Below are positions 16,241 through 24,052 of a stretch of 25,042 nucleotides of DNA, piece after piece. The stretch comes from a virus. Both the position numbers and the translations under genes were made by a program. Positions within the stretch are counted from its first letter, which is position 1, and every line of letters begins with the position of its first letter. Under the pieces are notes generated by a model. The model ran no database searches. It was not told the DNA's origin and saw nothing but the letters and a program-made list of their open reading frames with translations. The stretch is taken from the IMG/VR virus record IMGVR_UViG_3300045855_000039, positions 1-25,042 of that record. One strand, given 5' to 3'.

Positions 16241-17643
16241 ACTTTTATCCCACTAATATTTTTTTTCTTAAATGCTTCTCTACCATTAGTACCAAACGCT
16301 GCTGTTGGTACTTGTACTGCTGGTGTTTGATTAGCTCCAGTAATACCAACTTGAGCTGAGTCTTCAGCATCATACAATTTCATCATAGGTCTTGAAATCC
16401 CAACAACAAATCTAGTATTATTATTTACATCAGAATATCTATTCTTAATCTGTTTAATCATCAATTGATCTAATGCTTTCAACTCATCTGAATTAACTAA
16501 AGCAAATAGCATGTCCGAAATGGCTGGAATTCCGAACGATTCTGATACATCACCCATTTCAGGATCTGAAGATGTACTCGCACCTCTAGTAGTCTGAGTA
16601 GCTGTAATTACTGGAAGATTATACTCTTGAGCTAAACCTCTTAATTCTTCACCAATAGCTTTAATATATGTATACGAATTCACCGAACCAGACATCTTAA
16701 CCCTAGACGATGCACAAATATTAAGATAATCTACAAATATAACATCAGGAACAAAATTACTCTTTAGTTTTAATTCATTCAACAAAACTCTAAAATGAGA
16801 TACCGAAGCACATGCTGTTGGATATTCTTTAAATTTCAGTTTACCAACTAATTTAGATGTAATTTTATTAACCTTTTGCTGAAAAACATCTTTAGGCATT
16901 GTTGTAACTTCGTTCATTGATACATTCATCAAGTTTGCATCAATACGCTTTGCCAGTTCTTCTTCTGCCATTTCACATGTAATATATAAAACATTCTTTC
17001 CAGCTCTCAAGAAAGATGCTGCAAAATGACACATAACTAAAGATTTACCACAATGAGGTGGTGCGAGAATTACATTTAGAGTTTTCTTCGGTAAACCCCC
17101 ATTTGTGATAAGATTAAAGTACTCTAAATCAAAAGGAATTCTATCTTCAGTCCTATGATAATAATCATATCTAGAATCTGAATCATCAGCATAATCATGT
17201 CCGATAGAGGCATCAAAAGACACTGCTAGAGCATCAGAAAGCAATCCGGGAATACTACCCTTACTTAATGTAGTATTCGTGTTGTCAAGGATAGATATAG
17301 ACTCTACAACAGCATTGTAGATAGCTCTCTCTTGACAGAATTGTTCAGTTTTATTTACTAACCAATCTAACTCCACAGTTTCTGCTTTAGATTCATGCAA
17401 AATATCTAATAATTCAATACTAGTCTTATAATCATTTTCAGATAATGATTTTTCATTCATTTGAATAATCAAAGATTCGTATGTAGGAATATTTCTATAT
17501 TCTGTTATGAAATCTAAAATTTCTTCGAATATTATTTTTTCATTTCGTTGTGTGAAATATTCAGGTTTTAAAAATGGAAGAACTTTTCTACAAAATTCTT
17601 CATTGTAATGGAGGTTCTTTAATATTAAAGTATTAATATCCAT
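16237..17643 (-). CDS. 41: Replicative DNA helicase, T4 gp41-like (DnaB family)
   Basis: 468 aa against 475 for T4 gp41. A hexameric 5'-3' helicase that drives the fork and carries the primase. Helical N-terminal domain, then the RecA-like core: Walker A APPHCGKS (K200), VLYITCEMAEEE, Walker B VIFVDYLNI (D305) and TATQTTRGAS. It shares TAATG with the small gene upstream, whose promoter is at 18046-18074. The gp61 partner lies 15 kb away with its own related promoter. Confidence 0.94.
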   Translation of the reverse strand: MDINTLILKNLHYNEEFCRKVLPFLKPEYFTQRNEKIIFEEILDFITEYRNIPTYESLIIQMNEKSLSENDYKTSIELLDILHESKAETVELDWLVNKTEQFCQERAIYNAVVESISILDNTNTTLSKGSIPGLLSDALAVSFDASIGHDYADDSDSRYDYYHRTEDRIPFDLEYFNLITNGGLPKKTLNVILAPPHCGKSLVMCHFAASFLRAGKNVLYITCEMAEEELAKRIDANLMNVSMNEVTTMPKDVFQQKVNKITSKLVGKLKFKEYPTACASVSHFRVLLNELKLKSNFVPDVIFVDYLNICASSRVKMSGSVNSYTYIKAIGEELRGLAQEYNLPVITATQTTRGASTSSDPEMGDVSESFGIPAISDMLFALVNSDELKALDQLMIKQIKNRYSDVNNNTRFVVGISRPMMKLYDAEDSAQVGITGANQTPAVQVPTAAFGTNGREAFKKKNISGIKV

Positions 17644-17984
17644 TAAATCTCAGTATATTCTATAGTTTCATCCAAAGCATCTGTAAAAGATGATGTAGTA
17701 GTATTACTATTAACAATAACATTCATTAAAATATTACCAATATGATTTTTAAATTCTTCATCATCTAATAATTCTTCATCAGAAAAATCAACACCAGAAA
17801 TAATATCATAATGAAAAGATAAATATGGTGGAGTATCAACTCCATTAATATTTTCTGGTTCTGAGATAGAAACATCATTAAATGCTACAACAACACCATC
17901 ATATTTACCCGAAATAATCGCTACAGCACTAATCTCATTAACCATCTGAAATCTGAAATCAATACCCTCTTTTAATTCATCCAT
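17643..17984 (-). CDS. Small conserved-position hypothetical between uvsX and 41
   Basis: About 113 aa from the ATG at 17984, which has GAGGTAAG ahead of it. An in-frame ATG at 18035 would add 17 basic residues, but would lie only a few nt after the predicted transcription start. The protein is acidic, with beta-type segments (SAVAIISGKYDGVVVAFNDV) and an acidic DEELLDDEEF stretch. No family recognised. A small gene at this place also occurs in marine T4-like phages as I recall (T4 itself has gene 40 here). It is translated just before gp41 and may serve the fork or be structural. Confidence 0.7.
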   Translation of the reverse strand: MDELKEGIDFRFQMVNEISAVAIISGKYDGVVVAFNDVSISEPENINGVDTPPYLSFHYDIISGVDFSDEELLDDEEFKNHIGNILMNVIVNSNTTTSSFTDALDETIEYTEI

Positions 17985-18045
17985 ATTCTTACCTCGTCTT
18001 TTAAATAGTTGTTTTAATTTTCGTAATAAATTCATGCGAAACTCT

Positions 18046-18074
18046 AGTATACTATAACTTTAGGAAAAAGTAAA
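18046..18074 (-). promoter_or_regulatory. Sigma70-like promoter for the 17984 gene and gp41
   Basis: TTTACT (18069-18074), a 17-bp spacer and TATACT (18046-18051) on the minus strand, the same geometry and flanks (CTTTACTTTT) as the primase promoter at 1563-1591. The -35 box is inside the stem of the terminator behind uvsX. Confidence 0.65.
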
Positions 18075-18100
18075 GAAGTTTTTATGACTTCTTTACTTTT
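18066..18100 (-). terminator. Intrinsic terminator after uvsX
   Basis: Perfect 14-bp inverted repeat (18066-18079 and 18087-18100) with a 7-nt loop, starting 6 nt after the uvsX stop and ending in a U tract on the minus strand. The stem is A+T-rich with only a few G:C pairs, so some read-through is likely. Confidence 0.8.
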
Positions 18101-18106
18101 GTTTGA

Positions 18107-19180
18107 TTAATCTTCGTCTTCTTCAGGAAACGGAGATTCTATTTCTTCATCAGAAATCATAGAATTCATACCTAGTTGAAATTTTGATTTAACCGCTAAT
18201 TTAAATTTTTCATCAGATAATATACTACCCCAAAAATCATCATTTAAAGTATCTTTAAATCTATAATTCTTTTCTATAATTTCACCAGTGTCAGAATTTA
18301 CTTTAGCATACCAACCATTTTTTGGTTTAGCACAAAACCCCAATCCCAAGGCAATATCCATTAAACCAGAATATTTTTGAATACCATTCTCATACGTGAC
18401 AGTAAATGTTAATTTAGATTTTTCCCGAACAAACCTAGATTTTTCGATATTAATTGTAAAATTATAACCAACTAATTCAGTACCATCTTTTTCTTGTGCT
18501 TTACTAATTATAAATGCTTGATTTGCTGAATAAATTAATCCAGTTCCACCGCTTATGATTTGACGAGGATGCAATGACATTTCAGAATATGTATGACATA
18601 TTGCTAGACACGGAACATCTTTAGCAACAAAAGAAGGTGTAACCATCCTAAACAAACTTTTAATAGATTTTGCTCTTTGCATTTCTGCTACAGATTTTTC
18701 ATTTATAGCATCTTCTAATTCTTTAAGACTCGCGGTATTTCCGATTGAATCAATAACAATAATAACTTTATCTTCTCTAGTAATCTCATTCAATTGTTTT
18801 ACTAAATCAAATTTTAACATTTCAATATGTTCAATTGGTATATGAACTACTCTATCTGGATCTACCCCTAATGCGGTCAAATATTCTGGAGTGATTCCAC
18901 CCTCAGAATCATATAAAATACAAACTGCTTCTGGATATTTGTTTAAATATGCTCTAACACAAATTAAAGAAGCCATCGATTTAAATGTCTTGCTGCTACC
19001 AGCTAACAAAGTTAAACCAGAACTAATACCACCATCAATATCTCCAGAAAATGCTATATTTATAATAGGTATATCTGTAGGAATAACATCTTTATCTTTA
19101 AACATAACAGATTTAGATAAAATTGATGTATGTTTTGTTGGACTATTTTTTAATATTCTATCTAATAGTGGATTTTTCAT
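18107..19180 (-). CDS. uvsX: UvsX recombinase (RecA-like)
   Basis: 357 aa, with T4 UvsX slightly longer. Forms the filament for strand exchange and recombination-dependent replication. Walker A GSSKTFKS (61-68, with K67) follows LTLLA as in T4-type UvsX; YDSEGGITPEYL and Walker B VIIVIDSIGN (D144) follow. ISGGTGLIYSANQAF is the DNA-binding loop region. It ends in an acidic tail (EEIESPFPEEDED). Its ATG overlaps the stop of the homing endonuclease (ATGA) with AAAGGTA before it, so its expression is tied to that gene or to read-through from the polymerase operon. Confidence 0.95.
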   Translation of the reverse strand: MKNPLLDRILKNSPTKHTSILSKSVMFKDKDVIPTDIPIINIAFSGDIDGGISSGLTLLAGSSKTFKSMASLICVRAYLNKYPEAVCILYDSEGGITPEYLTALGVDPDRVVHIPIEHIEMLKFDLVKQLNEITREDKVIIVIDSIGNTASLKELEDAINEKSVAEMQRAKSIKSLFRMVTPSFVAKDVPCLAICHTYSEMSLHPRQIISGGTGLIYSANQAFIISKAQEKDGTELVGYNFTINIEKSRFVREKSKLTFTVTYENGIQKYSGLMDIALGLGFCAKPKNGWYAKVNSDTGEIIEKNYRFKDTLNDDFWGSILSDEKFKLAVKSKFQLGMNSMISDEEIESPFPEEDED

Positions 19181-20181
19181 AATATACCTTTAGTTAATGA
19201 TTTACAGTTATCTAGATGCCACCTGTTTAGATTTAATTTATCAAAAAATCCTCCGCAATTTGGACATTCATATTTTTGTCTAATAAGTTTATTTGGATTA
19301 TATTTACAATAATTTTGATGATTTAATACACTTTTCGATTCATGATCACAAAATTCACATTTTACGTTTGATTTATTCTTAAATGTTTCTGATATTTTAA
19401 GACCTCGTTTAGCGGCAATTTCAGGTACTAATGATGCATTTGGAACCCCATATTTTTCCATCATCGTAGCTTCTCTAGAAATTTTTACTTTTTTACCCAA
19501 TCCAGGAATTTGTAAAGAATGTACAACCCCATACTTTTCCATCATAGTTGCTTCCCTAGAAATTCTACATCTATTTGATATCTCTGGTACTTGCATATTA
19601 TTAATAACCCCATACTTTTCCATCATCGTAGATTCTCTAGAAAGCTTACATTTCTCTGCTACTTCCGGTATATGCATAGCAGATTTCACATTATGTTTTA
19701 TATAATAATCGAGTAATCCAAGTCTAGCTATATCCATAACATGAGATTTACCATACTTTTCTAAACAAGTTACTTTTCTAGATGTCGTTATCTTTTTTCT
19801 AGTTATATCTTTATCTATATCAGATGCAGTCTCCCACCACATAGGAAGATTTCCTTGATTTCCAGTATACCCATATTCAGGGACTAAATTAGCAAAATTT
19901 TGGTTATTTGGTATATTAAATAAATTATTATGTTCTATACATATAGCATTAAATTCATCTATATCATCAGATGAAAATAACAAACAAGTGAATACAGGTG
20001 ATGGATGGGATTTTAATAAAATCTTCCATCTAACACCAGATCCAGTATATTTTCTAAAATTTTTTCGTTTAGTTATACATAGATAATGTATACCAGTTTC
20101 CCAATGAGTTTTTAACATTAATTTATATTTATTATCTGTCTCAGAATAAAATAAATTTTCTATCTGTTGAGTAGTTACCAT
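19177..20181 (-). CDS. Free-standing homing endonuclease, GIY-YIG-like with tandem repeats and zinc knuckles
   Basis: 334 aa. Residues about 27-60 (HWETGIHYLCITKR, then KYTGSGVRWK) resemble the degenerate GIY-YIG domain of phage endonucleases. The middle (about 140-265) holds four to five copies of a repeat of 27 residues with core EKYGV and ISREATMM, a DNA-reading module seen in phage homing endonucleases. The end has two zinc knuckles, CEFCDHES...HQNYC and CPNCGG...HLDNC. It has its own late promoter and leader hairpin, a good AGGAGAA site, and ends in ATGA with uvsX. It lies 0.5 kb from the end of the intron-bearing polymerase gene. The family is likely; the cleavage site is unknown. Confidence 0.82.
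   Translation of the reverse strand: MVTTQQIENLFYSETDNKYKLMLKTHWETGIHYLCITKRKNFRKYTGSGVRWKILLKSHPSPVFTCLLFSSDDIDEFNAICIEHNNLFNIPNNQNFANLVPEYGYTGNQGNLPMWWETASDIDKDITRKKITTSRKVTCLEKYGKSHVMDIARLGLLDYYIKHNVKSAMHIPEVAEKCKLSRESTMMEKYGVINNMQVPEISNRCRISREATMMEKYGVVHSLQIPGLGKKVKISREATMMEKYGVPNASLVPEIAAKRGLKISETFKNKSNVKCEFCDHESKSVLNHQNYCKYNPNKLIRQKYECPNCGGFFDKLNLNRWHLDNCKSLTKGIL
19445..19687 (-). repeat. Three 81-bp tandem coding repeats in the endonuclease gene
   Basis: Copies begin at 19445, 19526 and 19607. The first about 40 bp of each, encoding TMMEKYGV and ISREA, are nearly identical and the rest is diverged. A degenerate fourth copy follows at 19688, and a lone EKYG core is near 19750. Exact 27-codon spacing keeps the frame. 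Confidence 0.85.
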
Positions 20182-20222
20182 ATAGTTCTCCTTTAATTTC
20201 TTTTAGGTTTATCATATTTAAG

Positions 20223-20242
20223 AGTCAGATCCCACTCTGACT
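20223..20242 (-). promoter_or_regulatory. 5'-end hairpin in endonuclease leader
   Basis: Perfect 7-bp stem (20223-20229 and 20236-20242) with a 6-nt loop. A T4 late promoter box ending at 20247 would start transcription near 20241, so the hairpin would sit at the very 5' end of the mRNA, about 40 nt before the ATG. Confidence 0.5.
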
Positions 20243-20246
20243 AAGA

Positions 20247-20258
20247 TATTTATATAAA
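20247..20258 (-). promoter_or_regulatory. T4-type late promoter before homing endonuclease
   Basis: TTTATATAAATA on the minus strand (TATAAATA at 20247-20254), the same 12-mer as at 4521 and 6715. It lies in the 131-nt gap upstream of the endonuclease. Late transcription of a gene lodged in the early replication operon is typical of phage homing endonucleases. Confidence 0.72.
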
Positions 20259-20265
20259 CTATATG

Positions 20266-20297
20266 GTCTAAGCTATACAAAATAATATAGCTTAGAC
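20266..20297 (-). terminator. Strong hairpin after the polymerase operon
   Basis: Perfect 12-bp stem (20266-20277 and 20286-20297) with an 8-nt loop, 16 nt after the stop at 20313. On the minus strand it is not followed by a U run, so it may be a weak terminator, a processing site or a 3'-end stabiliser. With the late promoter it delimits the inserted endonuclease cassette. Confidence 0.6.
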
Positions 20298-20312
20298 ATA
20301 ATTAAATATAGA

Positions 20313-20675
20313 TTAAAGTTCCCAATCTTCAAGAACTTCATCAAGAGAATAGACTTCATCAGATACTTCTTTGCCAGTTTCTAGATCAATAACTCTAACA
20401 ATATCCAACAAATTATTATATATAGATCCAAGTGCAGATGCTTCTACGATAAGTTCTAATGGGTAATTAGAATATAAATCTGTAGTAGTAGAAATCACTT
20501 GTAATGGATCATCTGATAAAATATAATCAAGACAAACATTATACATTACACCATTATCTACACATTCATGTTTCAACAAAGTAATAGCTACTGTTGGGCT
20601 ATTAAATACAGAGAAATTTTCAATTTTGTCACAATCATTTACACATTCAGTTTCGCTTGTCATTATATTTTCCAT
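20313..20675 (-). CDS. Small acidic hypothetical downstream of DNA polymerase
   Basis: 120 aa, acidic. Residues about 25-60 look like beta strands (TVAITLLKHECVDNGVMYNVCLD region), and the end is SLDEVLEDWEL. It is about the size of RegA, which follows 43 in T4, but I see no RegA-like sequence, so I do not use that name. It starts on the last base of the 43B stop (TAATG), and so is coupled to polymerase. A second in-frame ATG lies 4 codons in. Function unknown. Confidence 0.7.
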   Translation of the reverse strand: MENIMTSETECVNDCDKIENFSVFNSPTVAITLLKHECVDNGVMYNVCLDYILSDDPLQVISTTTDLYSNYPLELIVEASALGSIYNNLLDIVRVIDLETGKEVSDEVYSLDEVLEDWEL

Positions 20676-22040
20676 TAGTTAAAAAAGTCTTCGATTGATG
20701 TTGATTTTTCGGTTTTCCATCCTATAGCATCCAGAATATTTCTAAGTGGTGCTAAAAACGATTTTTCAAATTGCATATTAAAATCTACGTATTTATGTAA
20801 ACCGAATTCTACTGGTAATTCTGTAGGATATGATATTACCGTATTTTTTATTGGATTTGGTTCTCTCAGATATGTATATTTTATTTTGTCTCCTTCACCT
20901 ATTAATGGATATTTGTTTTCTAATCCAAGTTCTCGCAGTTTATTATTATATAATAAAGAACCTTTAGTATGGATTGGAGTTCCTTTAGAATATATAGTAA
21001 CCGAATCATTATATTTACTTAAGCCATTAACACCTCTAGGAAATGAAATTTCTTCTATTGAAAATTTAGAAAACTCAGATTGACATTTTGCAATATATTC
21101 ATGAATCTTCTCCTCACCTTCATCTAAGATAATACTCAATGCAGCCTTTAAAGTTTTCCTAATAACTCCAGGAGTAGATGATTTAACAACTTCTAAACCC
21201 ATAACTTTTAGTTTAGGTGTAGCATATCTAACCCCCTCATTATCAAGAACATTCATAAAATAACGCTTCTTCGCTAAAAATATTCCTGAAGAAAAAATAG
21301 ATTCTCGTTCAAATATAATAGTCTTTCTAAAATTATTAGTATAATCTTCTAATGCTACACAATGTTTATTAATGATTGGCATTAATTTCTCTTTACATAT
21401 TGTATCTAATAAATTTACAATTTCATCATCAGTTTTTTCTTTATAAAATCTCTCTACTACAGGATTTAATGTAATATAGCAGGAGTCAGTATCTTGATAC
21501 GTAACCCATTGATTTTGTTCAACTTTATTTTTATTAAACATATTATTTAATTCAAAATTAATCCAATAATCCATAGATTTAATAATATACTGACCAGTTA
21601 AGGTAATTGCTCTAGCATTTTCTAATTTAAAATATCTAAAATGTGCATTTCCGAGTGCTCCATATCATATTATGTTCAGATAGATTCGTGAATTCTATCC
21701 CGTCTATAGATAGACAGCTTTATGTTCCCATAAAGATCAGACTATATCATATTCCTAAATTATAGGAACCTCTGAGCTTCCACTCACTTGAGTGTACTTC
21801 GTTTCCACGAATAGTCGTTAAACCTTCCCATATTAGGCTTGGCTTGGTATTGTCCGGTCTGGAGTTCCACCAAATTCACAGAGTTATTCGATTATTGTTA
21901 CCAATAAAAGCACCATATTAGTCTAGCGAATTCATAGCAATTTTTGCCGCCATTTGAGCATTATTATATTTAGATATATTCCCCTCTAATTTATATTTTA
22001 ATTCCAGTAATTCTTTATCAGAATAATTTTTATACATCAT
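20675..22040 (-). CDS. 43B: DNA polymerase C-terminal half, gp43B (spliced: 22040-21925 joined to 21665-20675)
   Basis: Exon 1 (116 nt) and exon 2 (991 nt) give 368 aa. Exon 1 starts at the ATG at 22040 with AGAGG before it and encodes the second fingers helix up to motif B; splicing restores KIAMNSLYGALGN (K33, N37, Y40). Exon 2 has motif C YQDTDS (D97, D99), the KKRYFMNV and LKVMGLEVVKSSTP palm/thumb stretches, and ends SIEDFF, like the clamp-binding tail of T4 gp43. Without splicing the frame stops 2 codons after NSL. 43A plus 43B total 857 aa against 898 for T4 gp43. The two proteins must associate to form the active site. Confidence 0.9.
21666..21924 (-). ncRNA. Group I intron in gp43B
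   Basis: 259 nt, no ORF. The 5' exon ends in U (...TTCGCT) and the intron ends in G, as group I introns require; joining CT with A restores the Leu codon of NSLYG. Conserved pieces on the minus strand: GGACAATACC and CCAAGCC (P4 region), GGTTTAACGACTATTCG at 21808-21824 (R element) and ATGATATAGTCT at 21739-21750 (S element). GACUAU and AUAGUC pair as P7. Hairpins with GGAA tetraloops stand at 21718-21735 and near 21797-21810, and a UUAUUG/CAAUAA P2-like hairpin is near the 5' end. The 5' splice helix would be CGCU with GGUG, ending in U.G. It looks like the IA type common in T4-like phages. Confidence 0.88.
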
Positions 22041-23506
22041 AATCCTCTACATTTTAATTCTTTCTTTAAAACTTCTAATTCTCTCTCATTATCTTTCATT
22101 AGATTTTTTGCTATAACTCGTTTAGACATATATAAATCTACTAAATCGGGTAATAATCCTTGTTTATCTTTAGAATACATAGCACCACTAGCAGCAGTAC
22201 AATATATATCAGATAAATTATTATACTCTTGATTTATTAATTTGTCAACTGTTAATGGAGTATTTGACATTCCCATAAAAGTTTCTGGAGAAATATTCCA
22301 TCCCTGAAGAATACTAGGATATAAAGATTTTGCATCAACACTAATACCCCATTTATATAACCCAGGAATAGGTTCTTTTACATAAGCCCCCTCAAATTGT
22401 TCAGATTTAGAACTATTAGATTTCTTTGGAATAACTATATTATTATCCTTTAAGTGATTATAAATAATAGCATCCCACATCTTCATTTGAGAATATACTT
22501 CACTATAGTTGATTTTAGCCAGATACGCCATAGTTAAACATAATTCAATTAATTTCATCTTAGATTCTAATTGAGCAACCCGCTTTACATCGATTGTATT
22601 ATATTCTAGGTACTTAGAAAATCCATTCGTGTAAAAATCTTTAAAGTTAGCAAACTCTGAATGATCCAATTTACCAACCCCAAGTTCTTCTTGAGATATA
22701 AAATCTAAAGTATAACTCTCTCTAGTAGTATATGTATATTTTTTATATAAATCTAACATATCAATACAAGATACACCAGAAATTTCATAAATAGTTTCTT
22801 CTTTACCATAATTTCCTTTAGAAGTTCTACTTTTTATCATACCCCAGGGAGACAATTCTTTAGCACAACTATCTCCCATTATTCTAGAAATTCTATTAAT
22901 AATAAATGGTATATCGAATGTATTAGTATTCCATCCAGAAACAATATCTACAGCGACTCTATTCCAATAATCGATAAAATGTCTTAATAATGATACCTCA
23001 TTTTCACATAAGACAATAGTAACATTGTCTAAAGGTTCTCCTGCATAAGGTCTAGCAGTAAATACTGTAACTAATTGAGTTTTTAGGTCTAACATAGAAA
23101 TCAACAGAATTTCTTCTTCTGCTAATAAAGCATTTGGGAAGCCACCAAGTTCTGTCGAAGTTTCAATATCAACAATATGAATAGATATTTTATCTACATC
23201 AAAATCTACCACACCTTTGAATTTATCTGATATATATTGAGTATCAAACCCAATATCACCTAATATCTCAAAATTATCTACTTCAGAATATTGTTTAATA
23301 AGGTCTTTGGTTTCATTTATACTAGCACCAGATTTTAACTCTACTACATTATCTCCTTCTAAAGTTTTCAATAAAGAATTTTTATTAGATTTTATATAAA
23401 CTTTAGGACTATATTCACATTTAAATTTTACTGGTAATCCGTTTTCAACACCACGATAACATATAAAATTTCCTATTGTTCTGACATTTGTGTAGAAGCT
23501 ACTCAT
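22037..23506 (-). CDS. 43A: DNA polymerase N-terminal half, gp43A
   Basis: 489 aa. It holds the N-terminal domain, the 3'-5' exonuclease (Exo I D113/E115 in VDIETS; Exo II D198 in GWNTNTFDIPFI; Exo III D306 in YNTIDVKRV) and polymerase motif A (D391, DAKSLYPSI). It then ends in the first fingers helix (R463 of SKRVIAK) at KCRGL, instead of running on to motif B. The stop TGA lies in TTATGATG, which starts 43B. AGGAAA precedes the ATG and a short palindrome overlaps this site (23511-23525). Proofreading residues are all present. It overlaps the Sm-like small gene by 4 nt. Confidence 0.93.
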   Translation of the reverse strand: MSSFYTNVRTIGNFICYRGVENGLPVKFKCEYSPKVYIKSNKNSLLKTLEGDNVVELKSGASINETKDLIKQYSEVDNFEILGDIGFDTQYISDKFKGVVDFDVDKISIHIVDIETSTELGGFPNALLAEEEILLISMLDLKTQLVTVFTARPYAGEPLDNVTIVLCENEVSLLRHFIDYWNRVAVDIVSGWNTNTFDIPFIINRISRIMGDSCAKELSPWGMIKSRTSKGNYGKEETIYEISGVSCIDMLDLYKKYTYTTRESYTLDFISQEELGVGKLDHSEFANFKDFYTNGFSKYLEYNTIDVKRVAQLESKMKLIELCLTMAYLAKINYSEVYSQMKMWDAIIYNHLKDNNIVIPKKSNSSKSEQFEGAYVKEPIPGLYKWGISVDAKSLYPSILQGWNISPETFMGMSNTPLTVDKLINQEYNNLSDIYCTAASGAMYSKDKQGLLPDLVDLYMSKRVIAKNLMKDNERELEVLKKELKCRGL

Positions 23507-23862
23507 TTTCCTAGAATAATTCTAGATTCTGGAACAAGAATCTTATTGAAAATTGCATTATATTGTTCTAGAAATTGGACATCTGGTTCTAAACAGAATA
23601 CAATATGTCGTACTAGAATAGTAACCAAATCTTTAGATTTAGGTGCTGCATATTGTGGGAATGGAAGAAACCCATAAGACATTTGTTGTCTATCTTGTGG
23701 ATTTGGGACAATACTTAATTCAACCGCATTTGAAACTTTAATATGATCAGAATAAACACAATCAGAAGAATTAGAGAATACTCCATCATCATGATGTTCT
23801 GATACAATTTCACACAATACATTCTCTCCAGTGGAGAGTCTTAACATTTTAATATTAGCCAT
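23503..23862 (-). CDS. Small conserved protein upstream of 43, possibly Sm-like
   Basis: 119 aa, mostly beta. It opens NIKMLRLSTGENVLCEIVSE, has VELSIVPNPQ and GFLPFPQYA in the middle, and ends FLEQYNAIFNKILVP. I recall this pattern from small proteins beside gp43 in marine T4-like phages, with a fold like LSm/Hfq; this is from memory and moderate. GAGG lies 7 nt before the ATG inside the previous gene's end. Directly coupled to 43A by ATGA. A role in RNA binding or replication control is only a guess. Confidence 0.75.
   Translation of the reverse strand: MANIKMLRLSTGENVLCEIVSEHHDDGVFSNSSDCVYSDHIKVSNAVELSIVPNPQDRQQMSYGFLPFPQYAAPKSKDLVTILVRHIVFCLEPDVQFLEQYNAIFNKILVPESRIILGK
23511..23525 (-). 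promoter_or_regulatory. Palindrome overlapping the 43A ribosome binding site
   Basis: CTAGAATTATTCTAG on the minus strand can fold as a 5-bp stem with a 5-nt loop. Its 3' arm supplies UAG of the UAGGAAA site, 4 nt before the ATG. T4 gp43 represses its own translation by binding a hairpin at this place, so this is a candidate operator. Confidence 0.4.
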
Positions 23863-24052
23863 TTATTACCTCACATTTTTGTTGAAATTCATTATACCAC
23901 ATTAAATCATCTTTGTCAACTCTATACTGATTCTGCATTTTGATTTGAAGTAATTCTAGATCTCTTAACATATAAGTTCTAGAATTATCTCCATCAAGAT
24001 AATATTTTATTTCTCCACCATATTCATATATAATTTTATTTTGATATGACAT
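23855..24052 (-). CDS. Very small hypothetical protein
   Basis: 65 aa from the ATG at 24052; a TTG 18 nt upstream (71 aa) is also possible, as GGAG sits just after that codon and 12 nt before the ATG. Sequence MSYQNKIIYEYGGEIKYYL, then LDGDNSRTYMLRDLELLQ, with no domain recognised. It overlaps the CmoA-like gene upstream and the Sm-like gene downstream by a few nt, in keeping with a real operon member. Confidence 0.6.
   Translation of the reverse strand: MSYQNKIIYEYGGEIKYYLDGDNSRTYMLRDLELLQIKMQNQYRVDKDDLMWYNEFQQKCEVING

Noticed and set aside
20313-20675. RegA translational repressor, from size and position after gp43
   Set aside because: The sequence has no resemblance to RegA as I know it; only length and neighbourhood fit.
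22030-22050. Programmed frameshift joining 43A and 43B
   Set aside because: No slippery heptamer, and a good start with AGAGG at the junction; two separate proteins are simpler.
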